From assembly GCA_964466035.1 (NCBI GenBank), contig CAYXLR010000008.1:15677-79676 (forward strand): a stretch of 64,000 nucleotides of DNA, in the 5' to 3' direction. How positions within the stretch are numbered: the stretch's first letter is position 1; every line of letters begins with the position of its first letter. Below the pieces are notes generated by a model that saw only the letters and a program-made list of their open reading frames with translations, did not search any database and had not been told where the DNA came from. Of the stretch, positions 1 through 9,042 are shown one piece after another. Both the position numbers and the translations under genes were made by a program. The DNA comes from JANQEA01 sp964466035. GTDB lineage: Bacteria > Bipolaricaulota > Bipolaricaulia > UBA7950 > UBA9294.

Positions 1-569
1 TCGCGTACCAGGCGATGCTCAACCCGCTGTATCGGCTCCTCGGGATCCCCCAGCCGATCCTTCTCCCGCGCCGCGGATACACCCTCCTTTCGCCCTGCCA
101 GGCGGCGCTTCTCGATCGTTGCGGGGCGACCGTCGCCGACGTCCTCGCGGATCGCTTCGACCCGGCCGCCGCCGCCCGATCGCTGGCCTCGCCGGCCCTT
201 CTCGAGCGGTTCGCGAAACGGAAGGCCAGCGTCCGAAGCGCGCTGGAGCCGCTCCTCGAGCCGCTCGAGGATCTCGATCCCGGCCTGCCGGCCCGGTGGC
301 GGCAGACCGCGGACCGGATCGAGCAGCAGATCGATCAGCTGGAGGAGCGGGCCGTCCGGGCCGATCTCGCGCGGATCGGGATATCGTCGCGTGACCTTCG
401 CCGTCTGAACGCGGAGATTCATCCGACCGGCAGGCCCCAAGAGCGGGCCCTCTCGCTGATCCATGCTGCGGCGCAGCACGGGGTACAGTGGCTGTTCGAG
501 CTTGAGTCCCCCGCCGATCCCGACGAATATGCCCACTACGCTGTGACCGCAGGTGATCCGAATGGATAG
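1..569 (+). CDS. bshC: Bacillithiol biosynthesis cysteine-adding enzyme BshC, C-terminal part (cut by window start)
   Basis: BshC adds cysteine to glucosaminyl-malate, the last step of bacillithiol synthesis in the cytosol. The frame is open from the window edge and reads about 188 residues to a TAG at 567-569, against roughly 540 residues for the full family, so only the C-terminal third is here. The first residues (AYQAMLNPLYRLLGIPQPIL) match the BshC segment before the conserved PR motif. Residues about 75-120 form a charged helical stretch, as expected for the BshC coiled coil. The ATG at position 15 is internal and not the true start. The stop overlaps the start of bshB1, and bshA follows, so the context supports the call strongly. 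The fragment alone is weakly conserved. Confidence 0.8.
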   Translation, partial: AYQAMLNPLYRLLGIPQPILLPRRGYTLLSPCQAALLDRCGATVADVLADRFDPAAAARSLASPALLERFAKRKASVRSALEPLLEPLEDLDPGLPARWRQTADRIEQQIDQLEERAVRADLARIGISSRDLRRLNAEIHPTGRPQERALSLIHAAAQHGVQWLFELESPADPDEYAHYAVTAGDPNG

Positions 570-1278
570 CGCGGACGTGATGGTGTTCGGCGCGCATCCC
601 GACGACATCGAGATCGGGTGCGGAGGCACCGTCATCAAGCTGACGGACGCCGGCCGGCGCGTCGTGCTCGTCGACCTCGTTCGCGGGGAGCTGGGGACGC
701 GAGGAAGCGCCGAGATCCGCGCCGAGGAGGCGGCGAAGGGCGCCGAGATCCTCGGCGTCGCGGCGCGGGAGAACCTCGAGCTGGAGGACGGCCACGTCCG
801 GGTCACCGCGGAGGGGCGGCGGCGCGTCGCCGAGGCGATCCGGCGCTGGAAGCCGGACGCCGTGTTCCTCCCCTACTGGGAGGACCGGCACCCGGACCAC
901 TCGCACGCGTCCCGCCTCGTCTACGAGGGGACGTTCCTCGCCGGTCTCCCGCGGTTCGAGACCGGGCAGGAGGCGCATCGGCCGAGCCGGTTGATCTATT
1001 ACATGGGCTGGTACGAGTTCGAGCCGACGTTCATCGTCGACGTCACCGAGCAGTTCGAGCGGAAGATGGCGTCGATCTACGCCTACTCGACCCAGTTCCG
1101 GCCGGACGGGTCTCCCGACCCGCAGACGCGCCTGACGGCGCCGAGCACCGATTGGCTGATCCGAAGCAGGATGGCCTACTACGGTTCCCGGATCCGGGCG
1201 CGGTACGGCGAGGGGTTCCTCATTCGCGGGCACCTCGCGGTCGAGGATCCGCTGGAACTCGACTTCGAGTCGTTCTAG
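562..1278 (+). CDS. bshB1: N-acetylglucosaminyl-L-malate deacetylase (PIG-L/LmbE family)
   Basis: This enzyme removes the acetyl group from GlcNAc-malate, the second step of bacillithiol synthesis. The PIG-L zinc motif AHPDD sits at residues 11-15, and a second metal-binding HPDH follows near residue 113. The segment GELGTRGSAE is typical of BshB1. At 238 residues it has the usual family length. I take the ATG at 562, which overlaps the bshC stop by 8 bases behind an AGGTGA-like ribosome site; a GTG at 553 would add three residues. It lies between bshC and bshA, which separates it from other PIG-L deacetylases. Confidence 0.93.
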   Translation: MDSADVMVFGAHPDDIEIGCGGTVIKLTDAGRRVVLVDLVRGELGTRGSAEIRAEEAAKGAEILGVAARENLELEDGHVRVTAEGRRRVAEAIRRWKPDAVFLPYWEDRHPDHSHASRLVYEGTFLAGLPRFETGQEAHRPSRLIYYMGWYEFEPTFIVDVTEQFERKMASIYAYSTQFRPDGSPDPQTRLTAPSTDWLIRSRMAYYGSRIRARYGEGFLIRGHLAVEDPLELDFESF

Positions 1279-1291
1279 GGAAGGAGGACGG

Positions 1292-2416
1292 TTGCGGATC
1301 GGAATCTGCTGCTACCCGACGCACGGAGGCAGCGGCGTCGTGGCGACGGAGCTCGGCAAGCACTTGGCCGAGCGCGGTCACGAGGTCGCGTTCATCAGCT
1401 ACGCCGCCCCGCTCCGGCTGACCGAGCTTCCCCCGCGGGTCAGCTACCACGAGGTGGAGATCGAGCAGTATCCGCTGCTGAAGCACTTCCCGTACACGCT
1501 CGCCCTCGCCTCGAAGATGGCCGAGGTCGCGCGTCTGAAAGGACTCGACGTCCTCCACGCCCACTACGCGATCCCGTTCGGCGCCGCGGCGCTGCTCGCC
1601 AAGCAGATCGTCTCCGAGCGCGCCCTGAAGGTCGTGCTCACCCTCCACGGGACCGACATCACCCTCGTCGGGAACAACGCGTCGTTCAAGCCGGTGACCA
1701 CGTTGACCATCGAGCGCGCCGACGCCGTCACCGTGGTGTCGAACTGGCTGAAGGGCGAGACCCTGAGGCAGTTCCCGATCGACCGCGAGCCGTCGGTCGT
1801 CTACAACTTCATCGACCCCGACCGGCACCAGTCCGAGACGTGTCACTGCATCCCGGACCGATCGCGCCGCTCCCAGAAGACGCTGATGCACATCTCGAAC
1901 TACCGCCCGGTGAAGCGCGTTCGCGACGTCGTGGCGGTCTTCGCCGAGGTCGCTGCGACGATCGACGCCCGGTTGATCCTCGTCGGGGACGGCCCCGAGC
2001 TGCCGGTCGCCAGGGAGCTGGCCGAGCAGCTCGGTGTCCTCGACCGGGTCACGTTCGTCGGCGTCGTCGACCGCGTCGCCCCCGTCCTCGCCGCGGCCGA
2101 CCTGCTCCTGCTTCCCAGCTCGAACGAGAGCTTCGGCCTCGTCGCCCTCGAGGCGATGGCGAGCGGCGTGCCGGTGATCGGAAGCGACGTCGGCGGCATC
2201 CCCGAGGTCGTCGAGCACGGTGTCACCGGATACCTCGCGCCCGTCGGCGACGCAGCGCAGATGGCGCAGTACGCGCTGCAGCTGCTCCGAGACGAGGGGC
2301 TCTGCCGCCAGTTCTGCGACGCCGCGCAAGCCCGGGCGGCCGCGCTGTTCAGCTATCACCAGCACGTCCCCGAGTACGAGGCGATCTACCGCAGTGTGCT
2401 CGGCGCGGACGGATGA
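1292..2416 (+). CDS. bshA: N-acetyl-alpha-D-glucosaminyl L-malate synthase, GT4 glycosyltransferase
   Basis: BshA joins UDP-GlcNAc and L-malate, the first step of bacillithiol synthesis. The N-terminus (RIGICCYPTHGGSGVVATEL) is the BshA signature, including the glycine-rich nucleotide loop. The C-terminal Rossmann domain carries ESFGLVALEAMASGVPVIGS, the GT4 motif that binds the nucleotide sugar. The length of 374 residues is normal. The start is TTG at 1292 with an AAGGAGG site five bases upstream; no ATG lies near enough to replace it. The gene follows bshB1 by 13 bases, so the three bsh genes form one operon in the order C-B1-A. It probably continues into the secreted peptidase gene 16 bases downstream. 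Confidence 0.95.
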   Translation: MRIGICCYPTHGGSGVVATELGKHLAERGHEVAFISYAAPLRLTELPPRVSYHEVEIEQYPLLKHFPYTLALASKMAEVARLKGLDVLHAHYAIPFGAAALLAKQIVSERALKVVLTLHGTDITLVGNNASFKPVTTLTIERADAVTVVSNWLKGETLRQFPIDREPSVVYNFIDPDRHQSETCHCIPDRSRRSQKTLMHISNYRPVKRVRDVVAVFAEVAATIDARLILVGDGPELPVARELAEQLGVLDRVTFVGVVDRVAPVLAAADLLLLPSSNESFGLVALEAMASGVPVIGSDVGGIPEVVEHGVTGYLAPVGDAAQMAQYALQLLRDEGLCRQFCDAAQARAAALFSYHQHVPEYEAIYRSVLGADG

Positions 2417-2432
2417 AAGGAGAGCGATCGTC

Positions 2433-3839
2433 GTGCGCAGGGGAGCCTACGCCATCTGTCTGCTGTTCGCTTGGCTGGCCGCTGCCGGCGCGCCGGTCTG
2501 CGGTTCGCCGCACTACGCGATGGAGGTGACCGTCGACTTCGCGTCCGCCTCGTTCACCGGCGACCTCCGCGTCGAGTACGTAAACACCACCGGGACCGAG
2601 CTCGGCGAGCTGTTCTTCCGCCTGTATCCGAACGGGACGGGGATCTACGGCGACGCGTCGCTGCGCGTCACCGAGACCTCCGTGGAAGGGCGAGCCGTCG
2701 TAGCCGAGACGTTCGTCGAGGACACGGTCCTGTACGTTCCGCTCCCCGAGCCGCTCCGGCCCGACGCGCGGGTCGCGGTGACGATCGCGTTCGAGGGGAC
2801 CGCCGAGAACTGGGTCCGGGCCGAACGCTCTCCCTCCGCGTACGGCCTCCTGACCCGATCCGAGAACGCGCTGACGCTGACCGCCTTCTATCCGATCCTC
2901 GCGCTCTACACGGAGGAAGGATGGTCGCTCGATCCGGTGTTCGAGTTCGGCGACGCCCTGATGAGCGAGGCGTCGAGCTACGAGGTGCGCCTCACGATCC
3001 CGGCGGGGTTGACGCCCGTGACGTCCGGAACGCTCTGTGACGAGGTCGAGGGAGAAGGATCGGCCACCTACCGCTATGCGATCGACGGGGCTCGCGACTT
3101 CTCCGTCGTCCTGCTCGACGGATACGAGCGCCGGGACGCCGTCGTCGGCGACGTGACGCTGGCCGCGTGGTTCACCCCGGAGAAAGAGCAAGCCGCGGAG
3201 ATCACGTTGCAACGCGCGGCGGACGCGCTGACGCTCTTCAGCGACCTGTTCGGGCCGGCTCCGTACGACGAGGTCGAACTCGTCGAAGTTCCGTTGCGAC
3301 ACGCCGCCGGGGTCGAGTTCTCCGGCTTGATTCTCATTTCTTCCGACTACGCGGAGGACCCTTCGGACGCCTTCTACGACGTCATCGTCTCCCACGAGAT
3401 GGCGCACCAGTGGTTCTACGCCGGGGTCGGCAACGACGTCATCGAGGACCCCTGGCTCGACGAGAGCTTCGCGACCTACCTCTCCTACCTGTTCCTCGAC
3501 GCCTTCGCCGGGCCGGGCGTCGCTTCGGGAACGCTCGACAGTTGGGAGCGCACCTACGACAGAGCGCGGACGGGCGCCCCCAACGCCACCGTCGCGACGC
3601 CGCTTTACGCCTTCTCGCAATCCTCGACCTACAGCGCTTTCGTCTACAGCGGCGGTGCGATCCTTCTCGATACGATCCGCCGTGAGATCGGAGACGAAGC
3701 GTTCTTCGCCGCGGTCGGTGCGTACTACGCCGACCATCTCGGGCGAATCGCGACGCCGTCCGACCTGCTCGCGGCGTTCGAGGCGTCCTGCGGTCGTCGG
3801 CTGGACGATCTCGTCCGCGATTTCGGCCTCCGCCGGTAG
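2433..3839 (+). CDS. Secreted M1-family (gluzincin) aminopeptidase-like protein
   Basis: A 468-residue metallopeptidase. The catalytic zinc motif HEMAH is at residues 321-325, and the third ligand Glu344 lies in WLDESFATY with exactly the 18-residue spacing of family M1. The exopeptidase motif is divergent: the GAMEN position reads AGVEFSG, so aminopeptidase specificity is uncertain. The first 25 residues are a clear signal peptide (basic RR, then an LLFAWLAAAG core). It is shorter than classical M1 enzymes and lacks their long C-terminal helical domain. I choose GTG 2433 behind AAAGGAG because the longer open frame runs back inside bshA. It probably degrades peptides outside the cytoplasm, together with the downstream secreted proteins. 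Confidence 0.85.
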   Translation: MRRGAYAICLLFAWLAAAGAPVCGSPHYAMEVTVDFASASFTGDLRVEYVNTTGTELGELFFRLYPNGTGIYGDASLRVTETSVEGRAVVAETFVEDTVLYVPLPEPLRPDARVAVTIAFEGTAENWVRAERSPSAYGLLTRSENALTLTAFYPILALYTEEGWSLDPVFEFGDALMSEASSYEVRLTIPAGLTPVTSGTLCDEVEGEGSATYRYAIDGARDFSVVLLDGYERRDAVVGDVTLAAWFTPEKEQAAEITLQRAADALTLFSDLFGPAPYDEVELVEVPLRHAAGVEFSGLILISSDYAEDPSDAFYDVIVSHEMAHQWFYAGVGNDVIEDPWLDESFATYLSYLFLDAFAGPGVASGTLDSWERTYDRARTGAPNATVATPLYAFSQSSTYSAFVYSGGAILLDTIRREIGDEAFFAAVGAYYADHLGRIATPSDLLAAFEASCGRRLDDLVRDFGLRR

Positions 3840-3899
3840 CGGAACTTCACCCGCCGCATGGTGTAGGTGGGGCATGGGAACAGAGAAAAGGAGGCACGA

Positions 3900-4688
3900 A
3901 TGATGCTGCGAAGCGGCGCGGTCATCGCGCTTGCCGTTCTCCTCTTCGGAGTCCTCGCCGCCGGGGCGGCCGACGCCCCGACGGACTTCCTGCAGACGCA
4001 CTACTACCTCCTTTCGCTCGGCCAGGTCGCAGCCGGCGTCGACTCGATTCGCCGGACGGCGCAGTCGAGCGGCTACTCCGTGGTCACGTACGACGGAGAC
4101 ACGGCGGAGGCGTTCCGAGGCACCGATCCGATGGGAGCCGACCCGCAGGCCGTCCTCTCCGACGAGAAACTGGTGGTCATCGACGGCGGACGGTTCCTCC
4201 TTCGCGAGTCCGGCGAGGGGTTTGTCTTCACCGTGCGGCCGTCCGAGAACGGGTATGATCTGGTCATCGATCCGCAGCAGGATCTTCCGATGCCGGCCGT
4301 GCTGAGCCCTGTGCTGGCCTCGCTGCAGTCGATGGGGCTCCTCGGAAACGAGCTCAGTCTCAACGTCCAGGCGTACGCCAAGGACGATCCCAAGGGACCG
4401 CCGCCGCCGACCGGCGTGGCGATCGACTCCTCCCTGTACGGCCTGCTCATCGCCCGGGACTGGTTCGACTACGCCGCGACGAAGGGGTTGACCCTCGTCG
4501 GGTTGCGCGTCGAAGTCGTGGCCGAGATCCTGCCTGGCGCCTCGCTCGAGGAGGCGTTCGCCCCCTACGTCGTCGACAGCTCCGAGGAGCTCGCGAAGCT
4601 TTCCCTCCCGATCGACCGGCTGCTCTCGCTGGCGAGATCGACCGCGGTCGGCTACGTGCGGCCGCCGTACCGTCCGTCGGTTCCCTAA
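3900..4688 (+). CDS. Secreted protein of unknown function with a propeptide-like C-terminus
   Basis: A 262-residue protein with an N-terminal signal peptide (ALAVLLFGVLAAGAADA) and no recognised enzyme motif. The start is the first of two adjacent ATGs (3900), five bases after AAGGAGG. The last 50 residues (for example LARSTAVGYVRPPYRPSVP) resemble the region just before the catalytic domain of the next gene's subtilase (LASRVTGISFIRPPYIPYP), both ending in an RPPY.P tail. It may therefore be a stand-alone relative of that protease's propeptide, possibly a folding helper or inhibitor; this is inference. It lies 14 bases upstream of the protease gene in the same orientation, so the two are almost certainly co-transcribed. 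Confidence 0.7.
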   Translation: MMLRSGAVIALAVLLFGVLAAGAADAPTDFLQTHYYLLSLGQVAAGVDSIRRTAQSSGYSVVTYDGDTAEAFRGTDPMGADPQAVLSDEKLVVIDGGRFLLRESGEGFVFTVRPSENGYDLVIDPQQDLPMPAVLSPVLASLQSMGLLGNELSLNVQAYAKDDPKGPPPPTGVAIDSSLYGLLIARDWFDYAATKGLTLVGLRVEVVAEILPGASLEEAFAPYVVDSSEELAKLSLPIDRLLSLARSTAVGYVRPPYRPSVP

Positions 4689-4702
4689 CAAAGGAGAGGC
4701 CC

Positions 4703-7700
4703 ATGAAGCGGATTGTCCTTGTTGCCTTGTGTCTGGGGTTCGCCGCGCTCACCGCGTCGGCGCAGAACGACCTCGTCGTCGGGATCGACCAAGGGACGCA
4801 GTCCGAGTGGGAGGCGATCGCCGATTCGTTCGAAGCGCGGACCGGCGCCTCGGTCGGCCTTCGCCCCTACCCGCAGACGAGCATCGCCCAGCGGATCGTC
4901 CTCCAAGCGTTCAGCAAGTCGGGCGAGCTGAACCTCGTCACGGTGCCGAACAGCTGGGGGACGTCCCTCTCGCGGTATCTCGTCGACCTGTCCGAGGACG
5001 CGTCGACGCTGACCGCACGCGGCGTCCGACCCGTCTACGTCGGCGACCGGGCCGTCGGCGTCCCCGTTCCGTTTGCGCCCGATGGGTTCCTGGCCGTCCT
5101 CTCCTGGCCCGACGATCGAGAGCTGGCGATCGAGTTCCTCGTCCACGCAGCGACGAGCGGAGCCACGAGCACCGAGGTCCCCACGACGCCCCAGACGGCC
5201 GTCTCCATGTTCTCCAAGCAGAAGCTGCCCGCCGCGGACCACAACCCCCTGCTCGACGGCGCGCTCGATGCGCTCCTCGGCGCCGCTCGGGCCGCCGGCG
5301 CGTCGTCGATGAAGGCGATCGGTACGTCGATCGCGCAGTCGGTCCTGTCGACGCTGGCGCCTCAATTCGGGATCCCGTTCTCCTCCTCCGCGGGGACGAT
5401 CACCGTCGTCCTCGAATCGAGGCCGGGCCAGAGCGCTCAGTCCACCGCCGCCGCCGTGTCGGCTCTCGGGGTCAGCCGCACGGCGATCGAGACGACCTCC
5501 ACCCTGGTCAAGGCGACCGTCTCCCTGTCGCAGCTCGCCGATCTCGCGAGCCGAGTGACCGGGATTTCGTTCATCCGGCCGCCGTACATTCCGTACCCGC
5601 TGGCGACGACGAGTCAAGGCGTCGCCGCGATCGGCGCGGACGCGTTCCATTCGTCCGGCCTCGACGGAAGCGGCGTCAAGATCGCCGTGATCGACCTCGG
5701 CTTTGCCGGCCTGTCGCAGGCGCAAGCGAACGGCGACCTCCCCTACTCCGTTCAGCAGAACGACCTCACCGGGACCGGCCTGACCACCGGAATCACCCAC
5801 GGGACCGCCGTCGCGGAGATCGTGCACGACGTCGCGCCCGCGGCGGAGCTCCACCTGATCAAGATCGCCGACGAGGTCGACCTCGACGGCGCCGTCACCT
5901 ACTGCCTGAGCCACGGGATCGACATCATCAACCACTCGCTCGGGTGGTACAACACGAACTACTACGACGGCACCGGAACGATCGCCGACACGGCGCGCCG
6001 CGCGATCTCCGGCGGCATCCTGTGGGTCAACGCCGCCGGGAACGAGGCCGAGAGCCACTGGGAGGGGATCTTCTCGGACGGCAACTCCGACGGTTGGCTC
6101 GATCAGAACGTCACCCTGTACGCCACCGCCGGTTCGCAGATCGTCCTCTTCCTGACGTGGAACGACTGGCCGCAGGCGTCGTCGGACTACGATCTCTACC
6201 TGTACGGCCCGACGAGCGATCTCGTCGCGTCCTCGACGAAGTACCAGACGGGTACGGAAGAGCCGACCGAGTCGATCCAGGTCTCGGCCCCCACGAGCGG
6301 CACCTACACGGTCCGCGTCCAGGGGACCGGCTACAAGTCCCTCGAGCTGTTCAGCCTGTATCACGCCGTCGCGCCGGCGATCGCCTCCAGCTCGATCCTC
6401 GCCCCGGCGAACGTGGCCGAGGTCGTCGCGGTCGGAGCGATCGACCACGCGCGCTACACCACGGGACCGCAGGAATCGTACAGCTCGCAGGGGCCGACCA
6501 ACGACGGTCGGACGAAGCCGGACCTGTGCGCGCCGGACAAGGTCAACACCGGGACCTCGCCGTACACGACGTTCTACGGGACCTCCGGTGCCGCCCCCCA
6601 CGCCGCCGGGGCCGCGGCCCTCCTCCTCGACCAGAACCCGAGCTTGAGCGAGGCCGGGCTCCGGGCGCAGATGCTTTCGCAAACGGTCCCCATGGGGAGC
6701 CCGCACGTCTACGGGAGCGGGCGGCTCTCCCTCCAACCGCCGACGAGTCCGAACCAGCCGCCGACGGCGGCGTTCACCGTGTCGCCGACCGGTGGAGCCG
6801 TGGGGACGCTGTTCACGTTCAACGCCGCCGCGTCCTACGATCCCGACGGGAGCATCGTCGGCTACCAGTGGGAATTCGGGGACGGCTTGTTCGGCTCGGG
6901 CGTCACCGCGCAGCACGCCTACTCCTCTTCCGGAACGTTCACCGCCCGACTGACCGTCACCGACAACGGCTCCGCCTCGGACACCGCGACGCGATCGATC
7001 GCGGTGCAGGCCGCCGGCCTCCCGGACCTCGTCGTCCAGAGCATGGTCCATTCCCCGACGAGCCCGACGATCGGACAGACCGTCACGTTCACGATCACGG
7101 TCCGCAACAACGGGGCGGCCGCTGCGGGTCTGTTCCGCGTCCGTCTCGCCGGTGCTTCGTCGTCGACGCAGACCTACTTGACCCAGCTGGTCGCCGGAGC
7201 GAGCCAGACCTTCGCGCTGTCCCTGCCGTTGACAGCGAGCCCCGAGACGTTCACCGCGACCGCGGACGACCTACAGCAGGTCAACGAATCGAACGAGACG
7301 AACAACGCACGCAGCCTCACGGTCACGTCGTCCGTCGCACCGCCGGTCGCCGACGCCGGCGGGCCGTACGCCGGGGACGTCGGTTCCCCAATCACGTTCG
7401 ACGGATCCGGCTCGACCGGCCCGATCACGACCTACCTCTGGACGTTCGGCGACGGGGCGACAGCGCAGGGGGCGACAGCGAGCCACGCGTACTCGAACCC
7501 GGGAACGTATACGGTGACCCTGACGGTCTTCGCGCAGGGCGGGCAGCAGGCGACCGACACGACCCAAGCGGTCGTCTCCACTGCGGCCCCGCCCTTGGCG
7601 GTGCACCTCTCGTTGCCGAAGGCGACGTACGAGGTCGGCGAAGCGATCGCGGTCACCTTCACGACGAACCGGACGGCGTACGTCTACCTGTGCGACGTAT

Positions 7701-8923
7701 CGGCCGACGGCCGGGTGACGTTGATGCTTCCGAACTGGATCGAGCCGGACAACCCGCTGGCGGCCGGAACGCACGTCGTTCCGGGAGGGCCCTACACGCT
7801 GCGGATCACGGAGCCGACCGGGACGGAGACGCTCTACCTCTACGCCGCGACGAGCCCGCTGCCGCAGTTCCCGACTTCGTTCGGCGCGGGGTTCCCGCTG
7901 TTGAGCACCAACCCGACGTCGTTCCGCAACTCGGTCCTGAGCACGATGCAGTCGCAGCTCCCGAGCGGAGAGTGGACCTACGACGCGTTGTCCTTCCAGG
8001 TCGTCTCCGCGGCCCCGACGACCGGCACCCTGCGCGTAGAGACGACGCCGTCGGGCGCCACGGTACGGATCGACGGCAGCAACGTCGGCACGTCGCCGGT
8101 GGAGCGGTCGGGGCTCGCCCCCGGTACGCACTCGGTGCAGGCGTCGCGCTCCGGCTACCAGACCGCGACCCGATCGGCGACGGTCACCGCCGGAGCCACA
8201 ACGACGGTTTCCATCACCCTTACCCCGATCTCGACCAACGAGCCGCCGGTCGCCGACTTCGTCTACACCCCCCCGAGCCCGACCGTCGGGACGACGGTCA
8301 CGTTCAACGCGTCGAGCTCCTACGATCCGGACGGAAGCGTCGCGTCGTTCGCGTGGAACTTCGGTGACGGCGCCACCGCTTCGGGGCCGATCGTCAGCCA
8401 CGCCTTCCCGTCGGACACGCCGTACACCGTGCGACTGACCGTCACGGACAACGAGGGGGCCACCGGCACGAAGAGCCGCACCGTCGCCGTGTCGTCGCTG
8501 GCGGACGTCGGCTGGGTCACGCCGACCGGCCACGAAGATCCGGCCGACAACTGGATGTTCGAGGAGCGCGCCCACGACAACGACGTTCACACCGTCGCGT
8601 CGCACCTCCTTCGGACGAGCGGGTGGACCTCGTACCTCTTCCTCGAACTCGAAGAGCCGGGGCTCCTCTCCGACGGGGTCCGCGTGCTCCTCTACGACAA
8701 CTACCGGCACGGCAACGCCCTGGAGTGGGACGTGGACGTCTACCGCAACGACGACTGGGTCGACGCCTTCGACGGCGTCATCGAGGAGTCCGAATGGACG
8801 CAGATCGCCTTCGACGCGGGCACGGTAACGCGAATGCGGCTCCGCGCGTACTCGACGCGCCGCGACGTCGCCGCCTACGTCACGGAGGTCGACTTCCACG
8901 ACGCCACCGCGCCGCCGCCGTAG
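4703..8923 (+). CDS. Large secreted subtilisin-like (S8) serine protease with PKD, CARDB, DUF4384 and PEGA domains
   Basis: A 1406-residue exported protease. It has a signal peptide (residues 1-20), a propeptide-like region to about 305, and an S8 catalytic domain at about 310-670. Catalytic residues are Asp331 (AVIDLG), His366 (THGTAVAEIVHD) and Ser628 (YGTSGAAPHAAG), with oxyanion Asn447 (NAAGNE). Then follow a PKD domain (about 685-770, WEFGDG), a CARDB domain (about 775-870), a second PKD (about 875-960, WTFGDG), a DUF4384-like domain (about 970-1080), a PEGA domain (about 1110-1180), a third PKD (about 1185-1270, WNFGDG) and a beta-rich C-terminal domain that may bind carbohydrate or the surface. 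RBS AAAGGAGAGG precedes ATG 4703. The domain set is typical of surface-exposed proteases acting on complex substrates. A strong terminator follows. Confidence 0.92.
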   Translation: MKRIVLVALCLGFAALTASAQNDLVVGIDQGTQSEWEAIADSFEARTGASVGLRPYPQTSIAQRIVLQAFSKSGELNLVTVPNSWGTSLSRYLVDLSEDASTLTARGVRPVYVGDRAVGVPVPFAPDGFLAVLSWPDDRELAIEFLVHAATSGATSTEVPTTPQTAVSMFSKQKLPAADHNPLLDGALDALLGAARAAGASSMKAIGTSIAQSVLSTLAPQFGIPFSSSAGTITVVLESRPGQSAQSTAAAVSALGVSRTAIETTSTLVKATVSLSQLADLASRVTGISFIRPPYIPYPLATTSQGVAAIGADAFHSSGLDGSGVKIAVIDLGFAGLSQAQANGDLPYSVQQNDLTGTGLTTGITHGTAVAEIVHDVAPAAELHLIKIADEVDLDGAVTYCLSHGIDIINHSLGWYNTNYYDGTGTIADTARRAISGGILWVNAAGNEAESHWEGIFSDGNSDGWLDQNVTLYATAGSQIVLFLTWNDWPQASSDYDLYLYGPTSDLVASSTKYQTGTEEPTESIQVSAPTSGTYTVRVQGTGYKSLELFSLYHAVAPAIASSSILAPANVAEVVAVGAIDHARYTTGPQESYSSQGPTNDGRTKPDLCAPDKVNTGTSPYTTFYGTSGAAPHAAGAAALLLDQNPSLSEAGLRAQMLSQTVPMGSPHVYGSGRLSLQPPTSPNQPPTAAFTVSPTGGAVGTLFTFNAAASYDPDGSIVGYQWEFGDGLFGSGVTAQHAYSSSGTFTARLTVTDNGSASDTATRSIAVQAAGLPDLVVQSMVHSPTSPTIGQTVTFTITVRNNGAAAAGLFRVRLAGASSSTQTYLTQLVAGASQTFALSLPLTASPETFTATADDLQQVNESNETNNARSLTVTSSVAPPVADAGGPYAGDVGSPITFDGSGSTGPITTYLWTFGDGATAQGATASHAYSNPGTYTVTLTVFAQGGQQATDTTQAVVSTAAPPLAVHLSLPKATYEVGEAIAVTFTTNRTAYVYLCDVSADGRVTLMLPNWIEPDNPLAAGTHVVPGGPYTLRITEPTGTETLYLYAATSPLPQFPTSFGAGFPLLSTNPTSFRNSVLSTMQSQLPSGEWTYDALSFQVVSAAPTTGTLRVETTPSGATVRIDGSNVGTSPVERSGLAPGTHSVQASRSGYQTATRSATVTAGATTTVSITLTPISTNEPPVADFVYTPPSPTVGTTVTFNASSSYDPDGSVASFAWNFGDGATASGPIVSHAFPSDTPYTVRLTVTDNEGATGTKSRTVAVSSLADVGWVTPTGHEDPADNWMFEERAHDNDVHTVASHLLRTSGWTSYLFLELEEPGLLSDGVRVLLYDNYRHGNALEWDVDVYRNDDWVDAFDGVIEESEWTQIAFDAGTVTRMRLRAYSTRRDVAAYVTEVDFHDATAPPP

Positions 8924-8944
8924 CCGCGCCGTTCGGAACGATCG

Positions 8945-8986
8945 CGGAGGCTCGGCCGATCCCCGATTGACCGAGCCTCCGTTTGT
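8945..8986 (+). terminator. Rho-independent terminator after the subtilase gene
   Basis: A perfect 11-bp stem (CGGAGGCTCGG at 8945-8955 with CCGAGCCTCCG at 8971-8981) and a 15-base loop are followed by TTTGT. It lies 22 bases after the protease stop codon and should end the long secreted-protein operon. The T-tract is short. Confidence 0.75.
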
Positions 8987-8997
8987 CGTCAGAATGA

Positions 8998-9024
8998 CCG
9001 GTGAAGGGCATGATCGTTCACCGG
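8998..9024 (+). promoter_or_regulatory. Inverted repeat in the leader of the phosphatase-like gene
   Basis: CCGGTGAA (8998-9005) and TTCACCGG (9017-9024) are perfect inverted repeats separated by 11 bases. They end just before the GGGAGGTGAGGTG ribosome site of the gene starting at 9043. This may be an operator or an RNA hairpin affecting translation. Its role is not known. Confidence 0.35.
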
Positions 9025-9042
9025 GTAGGGAGGTGAGGTGCG

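Noticed and set aside
4685..7051. Long minus-strand open frame (788 codons) opposite the subtilase gene
   Set aside because: A shadow produced by high GC: arginine- and glycine-rich, no ribosome site, no family features, fully antisense to a well-supported gene.
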